The notes beneath the pieces were generated by a model, which did no database searches, was not told the DNA's origin, and saw only the letters and a list, made by a program, of their open reading frames with translations. Below, one piece after another: positions 1-9,422 of a DNA stretch of 64,000 nucleotides (the stretch's first letter is position 1; each line of letters begins with the position of its first letter). The translations under genes and the position numbers were made by a program. This DNA comes from Herbaspirillum rhizosphaerae (GTDB lineage: Bacteria; Pseudomonadota; Gammaproteobacteria; Burkholderiales; Burkholderiaceae_D). The stretch lies in the NCBI RefSeq assembly GCF_001189965.1, contig NZ_LFLU01000007.1, forward strand, positions 124,001-188,000, in the 5' to 3' direction.

Positions 1-427
1 TGTGCGACTGTTTAACAAAAGTTTAGGGGCTCGACCAAAACGAAGCGAAGCCTGGCTGCACGGGTTGAGTTTCATCGCAGCGCCAACGGTGCTGTCAGGC
101 TCTTGAACCTGAAATACTGCTTTGATGCTGTTGGTGCTGCTTCCCGGCGCTCGTTTATAGGAGGTTGAAGATGAGCGGGAAAATAAGGCTTGGTTGCGAA
201 CACAGAATCTTGAGTTCCCAGATTCTCGCACCATTTCAACTTTTGACCTTGCCAGCGGCGCCGAGCTGAGTTTTCGGGTGGCCGGAAGCAAAATGCAAAA
301 TATACTGCGCGGAGTTTAGCACAAAGCCCCGGGCCGATGTCGCTTCGTTGCGGGTGTCATACATTATTTACACGCTGTCGCCTGCCGGATACACCAGCGG
401 GCATTCCGCCGCCGGCAGCCCGCCGCA
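1..427. other. Intergenic region without a confident gene
   Basis: No convincing long ORF, tRNA or rRNA is visible at this left edge. One short reading frame with a strong ribosome binding site is listed separately. An inverted pair agaatct/agattct (about 206-230) has no following T run and is not a clear terminator. The leftward GGDEF/EAL gene ends at 428. Confidence 0.5.
171..269 (+). CDS. Possible 32-residue small ORF with a strong Shine-Dalgarno
   Basis: An ATG at 171 is preceded by a perfect AGGAGG at 159-164 with a 6-base spacer, and the frame runs 32 codons to TGA at 267-269. The peptide starts MSGKIRLGCEHR and has no recognisable domain or signal peptide. The only support is the ribosome binding site. 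It could be a leader peptide, a microprotein or chance. I cannot assign a function. Confidence 0.2.
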   Translation: MSGKIRLGCEHRILSSQILAPFQLLTLPAAPS

Positions 428-2563
428 TCACGGCGTGAACTTCTTTTCCAGCTCCAGGCGGCGCGTAAAATCTTCCACCGGCATGGGCTTGCCAAGCAGA
501 TAACCCTGCACCTCATCGCAGCCGTTTTCCAGCAGGAAGTTGTATTGCTCCTGATCTTCGACGCCCTCGGCGATGACGCGCAGATTGAGGATATGGCCGA
601 GCGAAATCACGGCCTTGACGATCGCGGCGCTGTCCGTATCGCGTGCAATATCGCGCACAAAGGACTTGTCGATTTTCAGCGCATCCACCGGGAAACGGCG
701 CAGATAGCTCAGACTGGAATAACCGGTGCCGAAGTCGTCCACCGACACCTGCAAGCCCAGCCGCTTGAGCGCATTCAGGGTGGCGACGGTTTTTTCGGCG
801 TCGCGCATGACAACGTTTTCGGTGATCTCCAACTCCAGCCACGCTGCCGCGAGACCGCTTTCCACCAAGACCTGGCGCACGAATTCGGGCAGGTTCTGAT
901 CGAGTTGCCGCGGCGACAGATTGACCGCCACCGGAATCGGCGCGAATCCAGCGTCTTGCCACAGCTTGTTTTGCGCGCAGGCCGTGCGCAACACCCATTC
1001 GCCGATAGGCACGATCAGGCCGGCCTCTTCCGCGAAGGGAATGAAACTGTCCGGCGGCACCAGGCCCTGGTCCGGCGTAATCCAGCGGATCAGCGCCTCG
1101 GCGCCGATGATGCGCCCGCTGGCCAGGCTGATCTTGGGCTGGTAATACAGTTTGAATTCGTCGCGATCCAGCGCGCGCCGCAGACTGACCAGCATCTCCA
1201 GCCGGTTGCTGACCTGCGCATCCATCCAGCCGGCAAAATACTGGAAGTTGTTGCGTCCCAACTCCTTGGCCTTGTACATGGCCGAATCGGCGTTCTTGAG
1301 CAAGGTTTCAACGTCGCGGCCGTCGGTCGGGCAGCGGCTCACGCCGATGCTGCAGGTCACGTGGAACTCGCGATCGCCGACCACCCATGGCCGCGCCACG
1401 GCGGTCAGGATACGCTGCAGGACTTCGGTGATATTGCTTTCGTCCGGCTGGTTCTGCAGCACCAGCACGAACTCGTCGCCGCCCTGCCGCGCCACCATGT
1501 CGGTTTCACGCACGCAGGACACCAAGCGCTGCGCCACGGTCTTGAGCAACTCGTCGCCGACCTGATGTCCCAGGCTGTCGTTGATGAACTTGAACTGGTC
1601 GAGGTCGACGAACACCACCGCCGTCAGCGAACCTTTCTGCCGGGAATTCTGCACCGCGCGCTGCAGGTGATTGTGCAGCATCGTGCGGTTGGGCAAGCCG
1701 GTCAGCGCATCGTGCGTGGCCTGGTGGCGGATTTCCGCCTCATACAATTTGCGCTCGGTGATGGCTTCGACCGTGCCTTCATAAAACATCAGCGTGCCGG
1801 CGTCATCATGCACGGCGCGGGCGTTCTCCGAAATCCAGATGATTTCGCCATCGCGGCGATATACGCGCGATTCAAAATTCGACACCGAATCGAACTGCTC
1901 CATCATCTTCATGAATTCGGTGCGGCGCTCCGGCTCGACATACAGTTGATGCTTGATGTCGCGCAGGCTGACGATAAGGTCTTCCGGCGACTTGTAGCCA
2001 TAGATGCGCGCCAGCGCGGGATTCACCGCGATATAGCCGCCGTCCGGCGTGGACTGGAAAACGCCTTCGATGGCGTTTTCGAAGATGCTGCGATAGCGTC
2101 GCTCCGCCTCCAGCAAAGCCTGGTCGGCCTCCTTGCGCGCCGTTACGTCCTGCACATAGCCTTCGAGCGCATCGAGCGCGCCGGCCGCGTTGTAGATCCC
2201 GACGCCGCGTTCCCACACCCAGCGCACCTCGCCGTCGGCGCGAACGATGCGGTATTCCATTTCAAAACGCTTCCTGGCGAGCAGGCAAGCTTGTATGGTC
2301 TGCCGCACCGTGTCGCGATCTTCGGGATGGGTGATGCGGTCGTAGGAAATCCGGTGATTAAAAAGCAAGTCCTGCGGTTGATAGCCGGTCAGCTCAAGAC
2401 AGCCTTCGCTGACAAATTCCATCGTCCATTCTGCATCGTCGCGGCAGCGATAGACCATGCCGTCCAGGTTCGCCAGCAGCGTCTCCAGCAAACGCGGCGG
2501 TCTGGCGATGGAGGTAATTGCAGCGGCATGGTCCGGCGGAATCGAGGAAGCGACAATCTTCAT
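428..2563 (-). CDS. PAS-PAS-GGDEF-EAL cyclic di-GMP signalling protein
   Basis: A soluble bifunctional protein of about 711 residues for cyclic di-GMP turnover. Two PAS domains (about 25-145 and 155-275) precede a GGDEF domain with an intact GGDEF at about 361-365. RETD lies five residues upstream and fits an RxxD inhibitory I-site. The C-terminal EAL domain keeps the EAL signature, EITEN, DDFGTGYSSL and AEGVED. Both cyclase and phosphodiesterase centres therefore look intact; the net activity cannot be told from sequence. There is no transmembrane segment, so the PAS domains probably sense an internal or diffusible cue. I chose the ATG at 2563 over an in-frame TTG at 2581. It stands alone, divergent from the glutamate-synthase-like gene. 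Confidence 0.93.
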   Translation of the reverse strand: MKIVASSIPPDHAAAITSIARPPRLLETLLANLDGMVYRCRDDAEWTMEFVSEGCLELTGYQPQDLLFNHRISYDRITHPEDRDTVRQTIQACLLARKRFEMEYRIVRADGEVRWVWERGVGIYNAAGALDALEGYVQDVTARKEADQALLEAERRYRSIFENAIEGVFQSTPDGGYIAVNPALARIYGYKSPEDLIVSLRDIKHQLYVEPERRTEFMKMMEQFDSVSNFESRVYRRDGEIIWISENARAVHDDAGTLMFYEGTVEAITERKLYEAEIRHQATHDALTGLPNRTMLHNHLQRAVQNSRQKGSLTAVVFVDLDQFKFINDSLGHQVGDELLKTVAQRLVSCVRETDMVARQGGDEFVLVLQNQPDESNITEVLQRILTAVARPWVVGDREFHVTCSIGVSRCPTDGRDVETLLKNADSAMYKAKELGRNNFQYFAGWMDAQVSNRLEMLVSLRRALDRDEFKLYYQPKISLASGRIIGAEALIRWITPDQGLVPPDSFIPFAEEAGLIVPIGEWVLRTACAQNKLWQDAGFAPIPVAVNLSPRQLDQNLPEFVRQVLVESGLAAAWLELEITENVVMRDAEKTVATLNALKRLGLQVSVDDFGTGYSSLSYLRRFPVDALKIDKSFVRDIARDTDSAAIVKAVISLGHILNLRVIAEGVEDQEQYNFLLENGCDEVQGYLLGKPMPVEDFTRRLELEKKFTP

Positions 2564-2912
2564 ATAGATGGGTTTACGCAATCAATGCCCGGAGGCAATA
2601 AAAAGGAAATGCAGAAGGAGAGAAACGGACTACATGACGCCTAGGTAGTGGTGCGTGCTTTTTTGCTGACAACTAGCAATAACAATGCCACTCGACGATT
2701 TGGGGGCTGTGGGACAGGCTCGTGCGCGAATGTATCCGCACAGCAATGCAATCTTCATTCCACCCGCCCGGTGCGACGCCGTCCCGCACCGCAACAGTGC
2801 AAAACCGAATCGACCGGAATTGAAATAAACACCACTCTTTTCGCCCTATAGACGAGCAACGGCGGCAGTAGAATCCCAACACCGCCTGAGAAACAACAAA
2901 AAGGATGCTGGT
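2564..2912. other. Divergent intergenic region
   Basis: About 350 bases between two divergent genes, presumably holding both promoters. Short reading frames here have no ribosome binding site or recognisable product. An AAGGA sits about 8 bases before the ATG at 2913. No clear operator or terminator was seen. Confidence 0.5.
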
Positions 2913-4523
2913 ATGTGGGCAACTCGTTATCTGGTTTTATGGTTTGTGGTCTTTCTGACGCTGGCGCTGAGCATTCTCGCGTCGGGACATATGGTGAGCT
3001 GGTGGTGGACCGTCGTACCGCTGGTGTTGAGCGTCATCGGCGTGCGCGACATCGTCCAGCGCCGCCATGCCGTGCTGCGCAACTATCCGCTGATGGGGCA
3101 TTTCCGTTTCATGTTCGAATCGATACGCCCGGAAATCCGCCAATACTTTTTTGAAGGCGAGAACGACGGCGCGCCCTTCACGCGCAAGAAACGCAGCGTG
3201 GTCTACCAACGCGCCAAAGCCGACGTCGACAGCCGCCCTTTCGGCACCGAGCTGGATGTCAAACTCGCCGGCTACGAATGGATAGGCCATTCGCTGTCGC
3301 CGACCAAGATTGCCAGCCACGACTTCCGCGTCGTTGTCGGCGAAGGCCTTGCACAACCGTATTCGATGTCAGTCTTCAACGTCTCGGCGATGAGCTTCGG
3401 CTCGCTGTCGGCCAACGCCATCCGCGCGCTCAATCAGGGCGCCAAAAAAGGCAATTTTGCGCATGACACCGGCGAGGGATCGATCTCCGCTTATCACCGC
3501 GAATTCGGCGGCGATCTGGTGTGGCAAATCGCCTCGGGCTATTTCGGTTGCCGCCATCCGGACGGCAGTTTCGACGAAGAAAAATTCGCCGCGCAAGCCA
3601 ACGCGCCGCAAGTGAAGATGATAGAAGTGAAGCTGTCGCAAGGCGCCAAACCGGGCCACGGTGGCGTGCTGCCGGCGGCCAAGATCACGCCGGAGATTTC
3701 CGCCACGCGCGGCATCCCGATGGGCATCGATTGCATTTCGCCGGCGGTGCATTCCTCGTTCTCGACGCCGATCGGCTTGCTGCAATTCATCGACAAGCTG
3801 CGCACGCTGTCGGGCGGCAAACCCACCGGCATCAAGCTCTGCGTCGGCCATCCGTGGGAATTCTTCGGCATCGCCAAGGCCATGCTGGAAACCAACATCG
3901 TGCCGGACTTCATCACCGTCGACGGCTCAGAAGGCGGCACCGGCGCCGCGCCGCTGGAATTCGTCGACCACGTCGGCATGCCGCTGCAGGAAGGTTTGCT
4001 GATGGTGCACAACACGCTGGTCGGCATCGGCATGCGCGATCGCGTCAAGATCGGCGCCAGCGGCAAGATCATCACCGCCTTCGACGTTGCCCGTACACTG
4101 GCCATCGGCGCCGACTGGTGCAACTCGGCGCGCGGCTTCATGTTTGCGCTGGGCTGCATCCAATCGCAAAGCTGCCACACCGACCGTTGCCCGACCGGCG
4201 TGGCGACCCAGAACGCGACGCGCGCCCGCGCGCTGGTGGTGCCGGACAAGGCGGAGCGCGTGCATCGCTTCCATCAAAGCACGCTGCATGCGCTGCAGGA
4301 ACTGGTGCAGGCCGCCGGCTTGCCCCATACCTCGGCGCTGCGCGCCTTCCACATCGTCCATCGCATCAACGATCACGAAATCCAGCTGCTGTCGGAGATG
4401 CTGAAATATCTGGAGCCGGGCGACCTGATCACCGGCAATTACCGTTACCAGGTCTACGAAAAGTACTGGCCGATCGCACGTGCCGAGAGTTTCCATCCGG
4501 AGATCGGCAGCCGCTTTCACTGA
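2913..4523 (+). CDS. Membrane-anchored FMN-binding glutamate-synthase-family protein
   Basis: A protein of 536 residues related to the FMN-binding synthase domain of the large glutamate synthase subunit (GltB). It has no glutaminase domain, so it is not a complete glutamate synthase. Two hydrophobic segments (about 5-22 and 27-45) anchor it to the membrane. The TIM-barrel part includes GSEGGTGAAP for flavin binding and a Cys cluster C415-x5-C421-x4-C426 matching the 3Fe-4S ligands of the family. Such stand-alone proteins are common in proteobacteria, but their substrate is mostly unknown. It is monocistronic, with a ribosome binding site AAGGA and a hairpin terminator just downstream. Confidence 0.88.
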   Translation: MWATRYLVLWFVVFLTLALSILASGHMVSWWWTVVPLVLSVIGVRDIVQRRHAVLRNYPLMGHFRFMFESIRPEIRQYFFEGENDGAPFTRKKRSVVYQRAKADVDSRPFGTELDVKLAGYEWIGHSLSPTKIASHDFRVVVGEGLAQPYSMSVFNVSAMSFGSLSANAIRALNQGAKKGNFAHDTGEGSISAYHREFGGDLVWQIASGYFGCRHPDGSFDEEKFAAQANAPQVKMIEVKLSQGAKPGHGGVLPAAKITPEISATRGIPMGIDCISPAVHSSFSTPIGLLQFIDKLRTLSGGKPTGIKLCVGHPWEFFGIAKAMLETNIVPDFITVDGSEGGTGAAPLEFVDHVGMPLQEGLLMVHNTLVGIGMRDRVKIGASGKIITAFDVARTLAIGADWCNSARGFMFALGCIQSQSCHTDRCPTGVATQNATRARALVVPDKAERVHRFHQSTLHALQELVQAAGLPHTSALRAFHIVHRINDHEIQLLSEMLKYLEPGDLITGNYRYQVYEKYWPIARAESFHPEIGSRFH

Positions 4524-4550
4524 AACGCAAGTACACGCCTTTGCACCAAT

Positions 4551-4583
4551 AAAAAACGCCCGCATCAGCGGGCGTTTTTTTGT
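4551..4583. terminator. Bidirectional rho-independent terminator
   Basis: The stem AACGCCCGC / GCGGGCGTT with loop ATCA is flanked by an A run on the left and a T run on the right. It serves the glutamate-synthase-like gene (+) and the convergent tusA-like gene (-). Confidence 0.9.
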
Positions 4584-4647
4584 ATCTTGATCCGGCGACT
4601 GCATGACATGCAGCATAGCCGGGAACACTTTCTCGACAATGCGTAAA

Positions 4648-4881
4648 TTATTTACGCTTCATGAAGAAAATGAATTCCTGATTCTCTTGCGATTGCGACA
4701 GCAAGTCGTTGCCTGTCTGCTTGGCGAAAGCCTGGAAGTCGCGCACCGAACCGGTGTCCGTGGCTGTCACGCGCAATATCTGTCCGCTCGACATATCGGC
4801 CAAAGCCTTCTTGGTCTTCAGTATCGGCAGCGGGCAATTCAGACCCCGCGCATCCAGCTCTCTGTGAAATTCAATAACCAT
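4648..4881 (-). CDS. tusA: TusA/SirA-family sulfur carrier protein
   Basis: A 77-residue cytoplasmic protein of the TusA (SirA/YedF) family. It has the signature LDARGLNCPLPILKTKKAL, whose single Cys (residue 16) carries persulfide sulfur in this family. TusA relays sulfur from cysteine desulfurase towards tRNA thiolation and other pathways. The length is typical of the family. It is transcribed leftward and ends at the shared terminator; the upstream Nudix gene starts its own unit 96 bases away on the same strand. The family contains non-TusA paralogues, so the symbol is probable rather than certain. Confidence 0.85.
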   Translation of the reverse strand: MVIEFHRELDARGLNCPLPILKTKKALADMSSGQILRVTATDTGSVRDFQAFAKQTGNDLLSQSQENQEFIFFMKRK

Positions 4882-4976
4882 ACTGTGAATCTAAAATTCC
4901 TAGTGATCGTTCGAGAATTCTACTCCAACATGAACCTTGTTGGTGCGTCGCAACATACTCTGTTGTATTTCGCGCA

Positions 4977-5528
4977 CTAAGCTTGTGCAGGAGAAACTAG
5001 CGGCGTCGATGAACCGGCAAATTCGACGAACTGCACCGGCAAATCGTGACGCCGCATCCAGTCCGCCACCGCGTATCCCGTTCCTGCCGGCCAGGGCCGC
5101 AAGTCCGGCGGCGCCACCAGGCGGTACTCCAGCAATTCCGGAGACAGCCTGATCTCTCCCGTCGCCTTGACGTGATACGCAATGATCAATTCATTCTTGC
5201 GCATGAACTCGTAAACGCCGATCAGGGTAATCTGGTTGGCATCGAGATTGGTTTCTTCTTTGATTTCTCGCGCGATGCCTTGCTCCGGCGTTTCGTCCCG
5301 TTCCATGAAGCCGGTAATCAGTGCAAACCGGCCTTCCGCCCACGCCGCATTGCGTGCGAGCAACATCTTACCGTCGATTTCGACCAGGCCCGCCAGCACC
5401 GGCAAAGGGTTGTCCCAATGCGTCCAGTGGCCTTCGGGGCAGGCAAGCCGCAGCTTGCCCGCCTCTTGTTCGTCGGCGCGCATCACCAGCGATGCGGCGC
5501 AGACGGGACAGAACTTGAAGTCGCTCAC
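4977..5528 (-). CDS. Nudix hydrolase with N-terminal zinc ribbon
   Basis: A protein of 183 residues. The N-terminal zinc-ribbon pattern FCPVC followed by another Cys further on (CPEGH) precedes a Nudix domain. The Nudix box runs from GFMERDE to REIKEETNL; the usual GU ending of the box is replaced by TNL, while the metal-binding Glu residues remain. The combination resembles NudC-type NADH/NAD-capped-RNA pyrophosphatases, but the protein is shorter than E. coli NudC, so the substrate is uncertain. The start is GTG at 5526-5528. It lies only 5 bases after the alaS stop on the same strand and is probably cotranscribed with alaS. Confidence 0.85.
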   Translation of the reverse strand: MSDFKFCPVCAASLVMRADEQEAGKLRLACPEGHWTHWDNPLPVLAGLVEIDGKMLLARNAAWAEGRFALITGFMERDETPEQGIAREIKEETNLDANQITLIGVYEFMRKNELIIAYHVKATGEIRLSPELLEYRLVAPPDLRPWPAGTGYAVADWMRRHDLPVQFVEFAGSSTPLVSPAQA

Positions 5529-5533
5529 GACGC

Positions 5534-8158
5534 TTATGCCTTGCTGCCGACCCAGGCCGCGACGCCTTCCAGCGCCTTCGGCAAACCGCTCGGATCGGTG
5601 CCGCCGGCTTGCGCCATGTCCGGACGTCCGCCGCCCTTGCCGCCGACTTGCTGCGCGACAAAGTTGACCAGCTCGCCCGCCTTGACCTTGGAGGTTGCAT
5701 CGGCGGTCACGCCGGCGATCAGGCTGACCTTGCCGTCCTTGACCGAAGCCAGCACGATGGCGGCGGTCTTCAGCTTGTCTTTCAGCTTGTCCATGGTTTC
5801 GCGCAGCGCGGTAACGTCGGCGCCTTCCAGCGTGGCGGCCAGTACCTTGATGCCGTTGACGTCGACAGCCTGCGTCAGCAACTCATCGCCTTGATTGGCT
5901 GCGAGTTTGGACTTCAACGCCGACAATTCCTTTTCCAGCGACTTGACGTGATCTTGCACCTGAGCAATGCGCTGAATCAATTCTTCCGGCTGCGCCTTCA
6001 ATGCCGCGGCAGCCTCGTTGACGCGGTTGCTGAGCGATTGCACCAACGCCAGCGCGTTTTCGCCTGTCACCGCTTCGACGCGGCGAATGCCCGCGGCAAC
6101 GCCGCCTTCGGCCACGATCTTGAACAGGCCGATATCGCCGGTGCGCGACACGTGCGTACCGCCGCACAGTTCACGCGAAGAACCGATAGACAGCACGCGC
6201 ACTTCGTCGCCGTACTTCTCACCGAACAAAGCCATCGCACCTGCCCCGACGGCGTCGTCAAAGCCCATCAGTTTTGCTTCCGTCGCAGCGTTGGCGAGGA
6301 TTTCGCGATTGACGATTTCTTCGACGCGGCGAATCTCTTCCGCAGTCACCGGTGCATTGTGGCTGAAGTCGAAACGCGTCTTGTCGGCGTCAACCAGCGA
6401 ACCCTTTTGCGCCACGTGGCTGCCCAGCACTTCACGCAATGCTTTGTGCATCAGGTGAGTCGCCGAGTGGTTGCGCATGGTTTGCGCGCGTTGCTCGGCA
6501 TCAACCTTGGCTTCCACGGCGTCGCCCACCGACAGCGAGCCCTTGATCAGGTTGCCGTGATGGCCGAATACTTCCGGCTGGATTTTTTGCGTGTCGGCGA
6601 CGGCAAACAGCGCGCCCGACGATTCCAGTGCGCCGGCGTCACCCGCCTGGCCGCCGGATTCAGCATAGAACGGCGTCGTGTCGAGCACGACGATGGCGTC
6701 CTGCCCGGACTCGATCTTGGTGACGGCGCTGCCGTCGACGTACAGGGCAACCACCTTGGATTGCTGCGCCAGCGCGTCGTAACCGACGAACCTGGTCTTG
6801 TCGCCGCTGTATTCGATACCGGCAGCCATCTTGAACTTGCCGGCGGCACGTGCCGTCGATTTCTGGCGTTCCATGGCGGTGGTGAAACCGGCTTCGTCCA
6901 GCTCGACATTGCGCTCGCGGCAAATGTCGGCGGTCAGGTCCAGCGGGAAGCCGTAGGTGTCGTACAGCGTAAAGGCAGTTTCGCCGTCGAGCTTGGTGGC
7001 GTTCTTTGCCAGCGCCGCTTCGAGGATCTTCATACCGTGTTCCAGCGTTTCGCCGAAACGTTCTTCTTCCTGTTTCAGGACTTGCTCGACACGCGACGCG
7101 GCTTCCGGCAGTTCCGGATAGGCGGCGCCCATTTCGGCGACCAGGTCCTTGACCAGCTTGTAGAAGAACGGCTGGGTCTGGCCCAGCTTGTGGCCGTGGC
7201 GCAGCGCGCGGCGGATGATACGGCGCAGCACATAGCCGCGGCCTTCATTGCCGGGGATCACGCCGTCGACGATCAGGAAGGACGTCGCGCGGATGTGATC
7301 GGCGATGACCTTCAGGGAATTGTTTTCCAGATCGGCGACATTGGTTTCGCGTGCAGCGGCCTTGATCAGGCGCTGGAACAGGTCGATCTCGTAGTTGCTG
7401 TGCACGTGCTGCAGGATCGCAGCCAGGCGCTCCAGGCCCATGCCGGTATCGACGCAAGGCGCCGGCAGCGGCGTCAGTGTGTACTCACCGGTTTTCGGGT
7501 CGATCTGGCGGTCGAACTGCATGAACACGTTGTTCCAGATTTCGATGTAGCGGTCGCCGTCCTGCTCAGGGCTGCCCGGAGGACCGCCCCAGACGTCGGG
7601 ACCGTGGTCGTAGAAGATTTCCGAGCAAGGGCCGCACGGGCCGGTGTCGGCCATCTGCCAGAAGTTGTCGGAGGCGTAAGGCGCGCCCTTGTTGTCGCCG
7701 ATGCGCACGATGCGCTCTTTCGGCAGGCCGATGACCTTGTGCCAGATATCGTAGGCTTCGTCGTCGGTTTCATAGACGGTCGCCCACAGCTTTTCAGCCG
7801 GCAGGCCGTAGACCTTGGTCAACAGCTCCCAGGCCCAGACCAGCGAGTCGTGCTTGAAATAGTCGCCGAAGGACCAGTTGCCCAGCATTTCGAAGAAAGT
7901 GTGGTGACGCGCGGTGTAGCCGACGTTTTCCAGGTCGTTGTGCTTGCCGCCGGCGCGCAGGCAGCGCTGCACGGAGGTGGCGCGCACGTAGTTGCGCTTG
8001 TCGGTGCCGAGGAACACGTCCTTGAACTGCACCATGCCGGAATTGGTAAATAACAAGGTCGGGTCGTTGCCCGGCACCAGGCTGGACGATCGGACGACGG
8101 TATGTCCCTTGGATTCAAAGAATTTCAAAAACTTGTCGCGGATTTCGGCTGAGTTCAT
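5534..8158 (-). CDS. alaS: Alanyl-tRNA synthetase
   Basis: A full-length enzyme of 874 residues (E. coli 876) that charges tRNA-Ala with alanine in the cytoplasm. The class II aminoacylation core starts at the N-terminus, with [19 protein letters not shown] around residues 84-102. The editing domain keeps the HSATHLMH metal-binding His pair and the downstream [13 protein letters not shown] motif. The C-terminal C-Ala oligomerisation domain ends with the Gly-rich [17 protein letters not shown] stretch. It starts at ATG 8158 behind a TATAAT-type promoter and probably runs on into the Nudix gene. Confidence 0.98.
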   Translation of the reverse strand: MNSAEIRDKFLKFFESKGHTVVRSSSLVPGNDPTLLFTNSGMVQFKDVFLGTDKRNYVRATSVQRCLRAGGKHNDLENVGYTARHHTFFEMLGNWSFGDYFKHDSLVWAWELLTKVYGLPAEKLWATVYETDDEAYDIWHKVIGLPKERIVRIGDNKGAPYASDNFWQMADTGPCGPCSEIFYDHGPDVWGGPPGSPEQDGDRYIEIWNNVFMQFDRQIDPKTGEYTLTPLPAPCVDTGMGLERLAAILQHVHSNYEIDLFQRLIKAAARETNVADLENNSLKVIADHIRATSFLIVDGVIPGNEGRGYVLRRIIRRALRHGHKLGQTQPFFYKLVKDLVAEMGAAYPELPEAASRVEQVLKQEEERFGETLEHGMKILEAALAKNATKLDGETAFTLYDTYGFPLDLTADICRERNVELDEAGFTTAMERQKSTARAAGKFKMAAGIEYSGDKTRFVGYDALAQQSKVVALYVDGSAVTKIESGQDAIVVLDTTPFYAESGGQAGDAGALESSGALFAVADTQKIQPEVFGHHGNLIKGSLSVGDAVEAKVDAEQRAQTMRNHSATHLMHKALREVLGSHVAQKGSLVDADKTRFDFSHNAPVTAEEIRRVEEIVNREILANAATEAKLMGFDDAVGAGAMALFGEKYGDEVRVLSIGSSRELCGGTHVSRTGDIGLFKIVAEGGVAAGIRRVEAVTGENALALVQSLSNRVNEAAAALKAQPEELIQRIAQVQDHVKSLEKELSALKSKLAANQGDELLTQAVDVNGIKVLAATLEGADVTALRETMDKLKDKLKTAAIVLASVKDGKVSLIAGVTADATSKVKAGELVNFVAQQVGGKGGGRPDMAQAGGTDPSGLPKALEGVAAWVGSKA

Positions 8159-8223
8159 GTTCGAGGACTGTAAAGAAAACGGTGCAAAAAAGATGTTGCA
8201 GGAAAAGCGCTTGCGAACCCGTG

Positions 8224-8247
8224 ATTATACGTGATAAGCCCTATCAC
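8224..8247 (-). promoter_or_regulatory. Likely alaS promoter with an overlapping dyad
   Basis: On the minus strand a perfect TATAAT lies at 8224-8229, about 66 bases upstream of the alaS ATG. Just upstream is a 6-base inverted repeat GTGATA-N5-TATCAC (8231-8247), covering the spacer/-35 zone. No good -35 hexamer is visible, which would fit an activator- or repressor-controlled promoter. The bound protein is unknown. Confidence 0.5.
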
Positions 8248-8303
8248 AATCATGGTCTGCAGCGCGCCTGCGGCATGTCTCCATGTGTAAACGCAAATAC
8301 GGA

Positions 8304-8341
8304 CGCAAAAAAACCCGTTCGGATTGCTCCAAACGGGTTAA
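8304..8341 (-). terminator. Rho-independent terminator for the Lys-rich protein gene
   Basis: On the minus strand the stem AACCCGTT / AACGGGTT is followed by a run of seven T. It lies about 95 bases past the stop of the small gene at 8437. Confidence 0.8.
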
Positions 8342-8436
8342 TGGTGATGTCAACCTGCAACCTGAATCAGACCGGCCTCATTGCCTTCCGACCTTGTCCC
8401 ATCATGGCTTGCGTGGCTAAAACCCCCTCCGGTAAA

Positions 8437-8661
8437 TCAGGCGCCTTGATACAGCTTGCTGTTCTTGTTCTTCTTGGCGTGTTTCTTGTGCTTTTTGTGC
8501 TTCTTGGCGTGTTTCTTGTGCTTGGCATGCGCCGGCTTTGCGGCCGGAGCGGGTGCGGTTGCTGCCGGAGCCCCCGGAGCTGCTGCAGGAGCGTTCTGAG
8601 CCAGAACAGGCATTGCGAAAGCTGCGACCAGGACTGCTGCCAGTAATTTATTCAGTTTCAT
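8437..8661 (-). CDS. Small exported Ala/Pro/Lys/His-rich protein
   Basis: A 74-residue protein with a signal peptide (MKLNKLLAAVLVAAFAMP, probable cleavage after VLAQ or nearby). An Ala/Pro-rich linker and a tail of repeated KKHAKKHKKHKKH follow. The very basic mature part resembles acid-shock-type and other low-complexity envelope proteins, but I can assign no function. The basic tail is encoded by a near-perfect internal DNA repeat. A ribosome binding site GAGG lies before the ATG. It has its own terminator and is monocistronic. Confidence 0.7.
   Translation of the reverse strand: MKLNKLLAAVLVAAFAMPVLAQNAPAAAPGAPAATAPAPAAKPAHAKHKKHAKKHKKHKKHAKKNKNSKLYQGA
8471..8523. repeat. 23-bp direct repeat with 30-bp period inside the Lys-rich gene
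   Basis: The 23-base block TTCTTGGCGTGTTTCTTGTG plus CTT occurs at 8471-8493 and again, identical, at 8501-8523. It encodes the duplicated KHKKHAKK tail, so the tail probably grew by slippage or unequal recombination. Confidence 0.9.
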
Positions 8662-8835
8662 CTTTTTCCTCTTAAGTTGGTTCTTACAAGTGCGCTGACG
8701 ATTTGTTATCCAGAATTCGCCACGTCATTTCGGCGAATCCGTTCTGACATACGACCACCTGTGCGTGTTTAACGCTGTGCTTTCGATTCGCGTTGACACA
8801 TTTTAAGCGCGGCACAGGCGACGTCTATTCAGGAA

Positions 8836-9363
8836 TTACCTGATGTATTTCACTGCAGTTTTGCGGACTGGCTCCGGCTTCTTGGTGGCAGTCTTGTCTT
8901 TCTCGGACTTGCCCTTCTTCTTTGCCGGCTTGGCAGGTTTAGCCGGTTCGCCCGTCGTCGCATGATGCGACTGGGTTTTGGCCTTGCTTTTTGCGGCGTG
9001 CTGATCAGCCTTGCCGTGTTTGGCGTGCGGAGCGGTCAGATGCCTGACGGGCGCCTTGCCCGGCTTTTTGGCGCCCTTTGCAGCTTTTCCCGGCTTGGCG
9101 GCATGCGCCTTCTTTGCGGTCGATTTTGGTGCATTGGCAGACGCAGCGGCTGCCGGCACGGTCTTTGCCGCGGCACGGTCGTTACGCTCCTGCAGGATTT
9201 GGGCTTCGCGCACGGTCAGCTTGCCGGCTTTCAGATCGCGGACGATGGCGTCGTCGGTATATTTATGCTGGGTGTTTCCCTGCTGAGCGCTGGCGTTGCC
9301 GGTAATGGCAATGGTGATGGCGGCCACAGCCGCCAGCATGCTGAGCATGCTCTTGATTTTCAT
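8836..9363 (-). CDS. Exported Lys/Ala/Pro-rich basic protein, function unknown
   Basis: A 175-residue protein with a clear signal peptide (MKIKSMLSMLAAVAAITIAI, cleavage probably after NASA). A short conserved-looking part (KYTDDAIVRDLKAGKLTVREAQILQ, read as two pieces around residues 34-58) is followed by a long low-complexity tail rich in Lys, Ala, Pro and His, with PAKPAKPAKKK-like repeats. It may bind an anionic partner (envelope polymer or nucleic acid), but that is inference from charge. It is similar in style to the neighbouring 74-residue protein but not an obvious homologue. A ribosome binding site GAGGGA lies upstream. Confidence 0.7.
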   Translation of the reverse strand: MKIKSMLSMLAAVAAITIAITGNASAQQGNTQHKYTDDAIVRDLKAGKLTVREAQILQERNDRAAAKTVPAAAASANAPKSTAKKAHAAKPGKAAKGAKKPGKAPVRHLTAPHAKHGKADQHAAKSKAKTQSHHATTGEPAKPAKPAKKKGKSEKDKTATKKPEPVRKTAVKYIR

Positions 9364-9422
9364 GATTACTGCTTCCCTCTATGTTTCGTCTTTTTGCTTA
9401 TTTCGGTGTGTCGCGCTTCTTT

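Noticed and set aside
1-170. Search for a tRNA-like or 4.5S/6S-like RNA at the left edge
   Set aside because: One stretch resembles a T-arm (CAGGTTCAAGAGCCTG on the minus strand), but the loop has 8 bases and no acceptor stem or anticodon arm can be drawn.
2648-2851. 67-residue frame in the divergent region
   Set aside because: No ribosome binding site, no domain, and it lies across a likely promoter region.
5609-8053. Long open frame opposite alaS
   Set aside because: It is the antisense shadow of alaS, which has all family motifs. Long antisense frames are common in GC-rich DNA.
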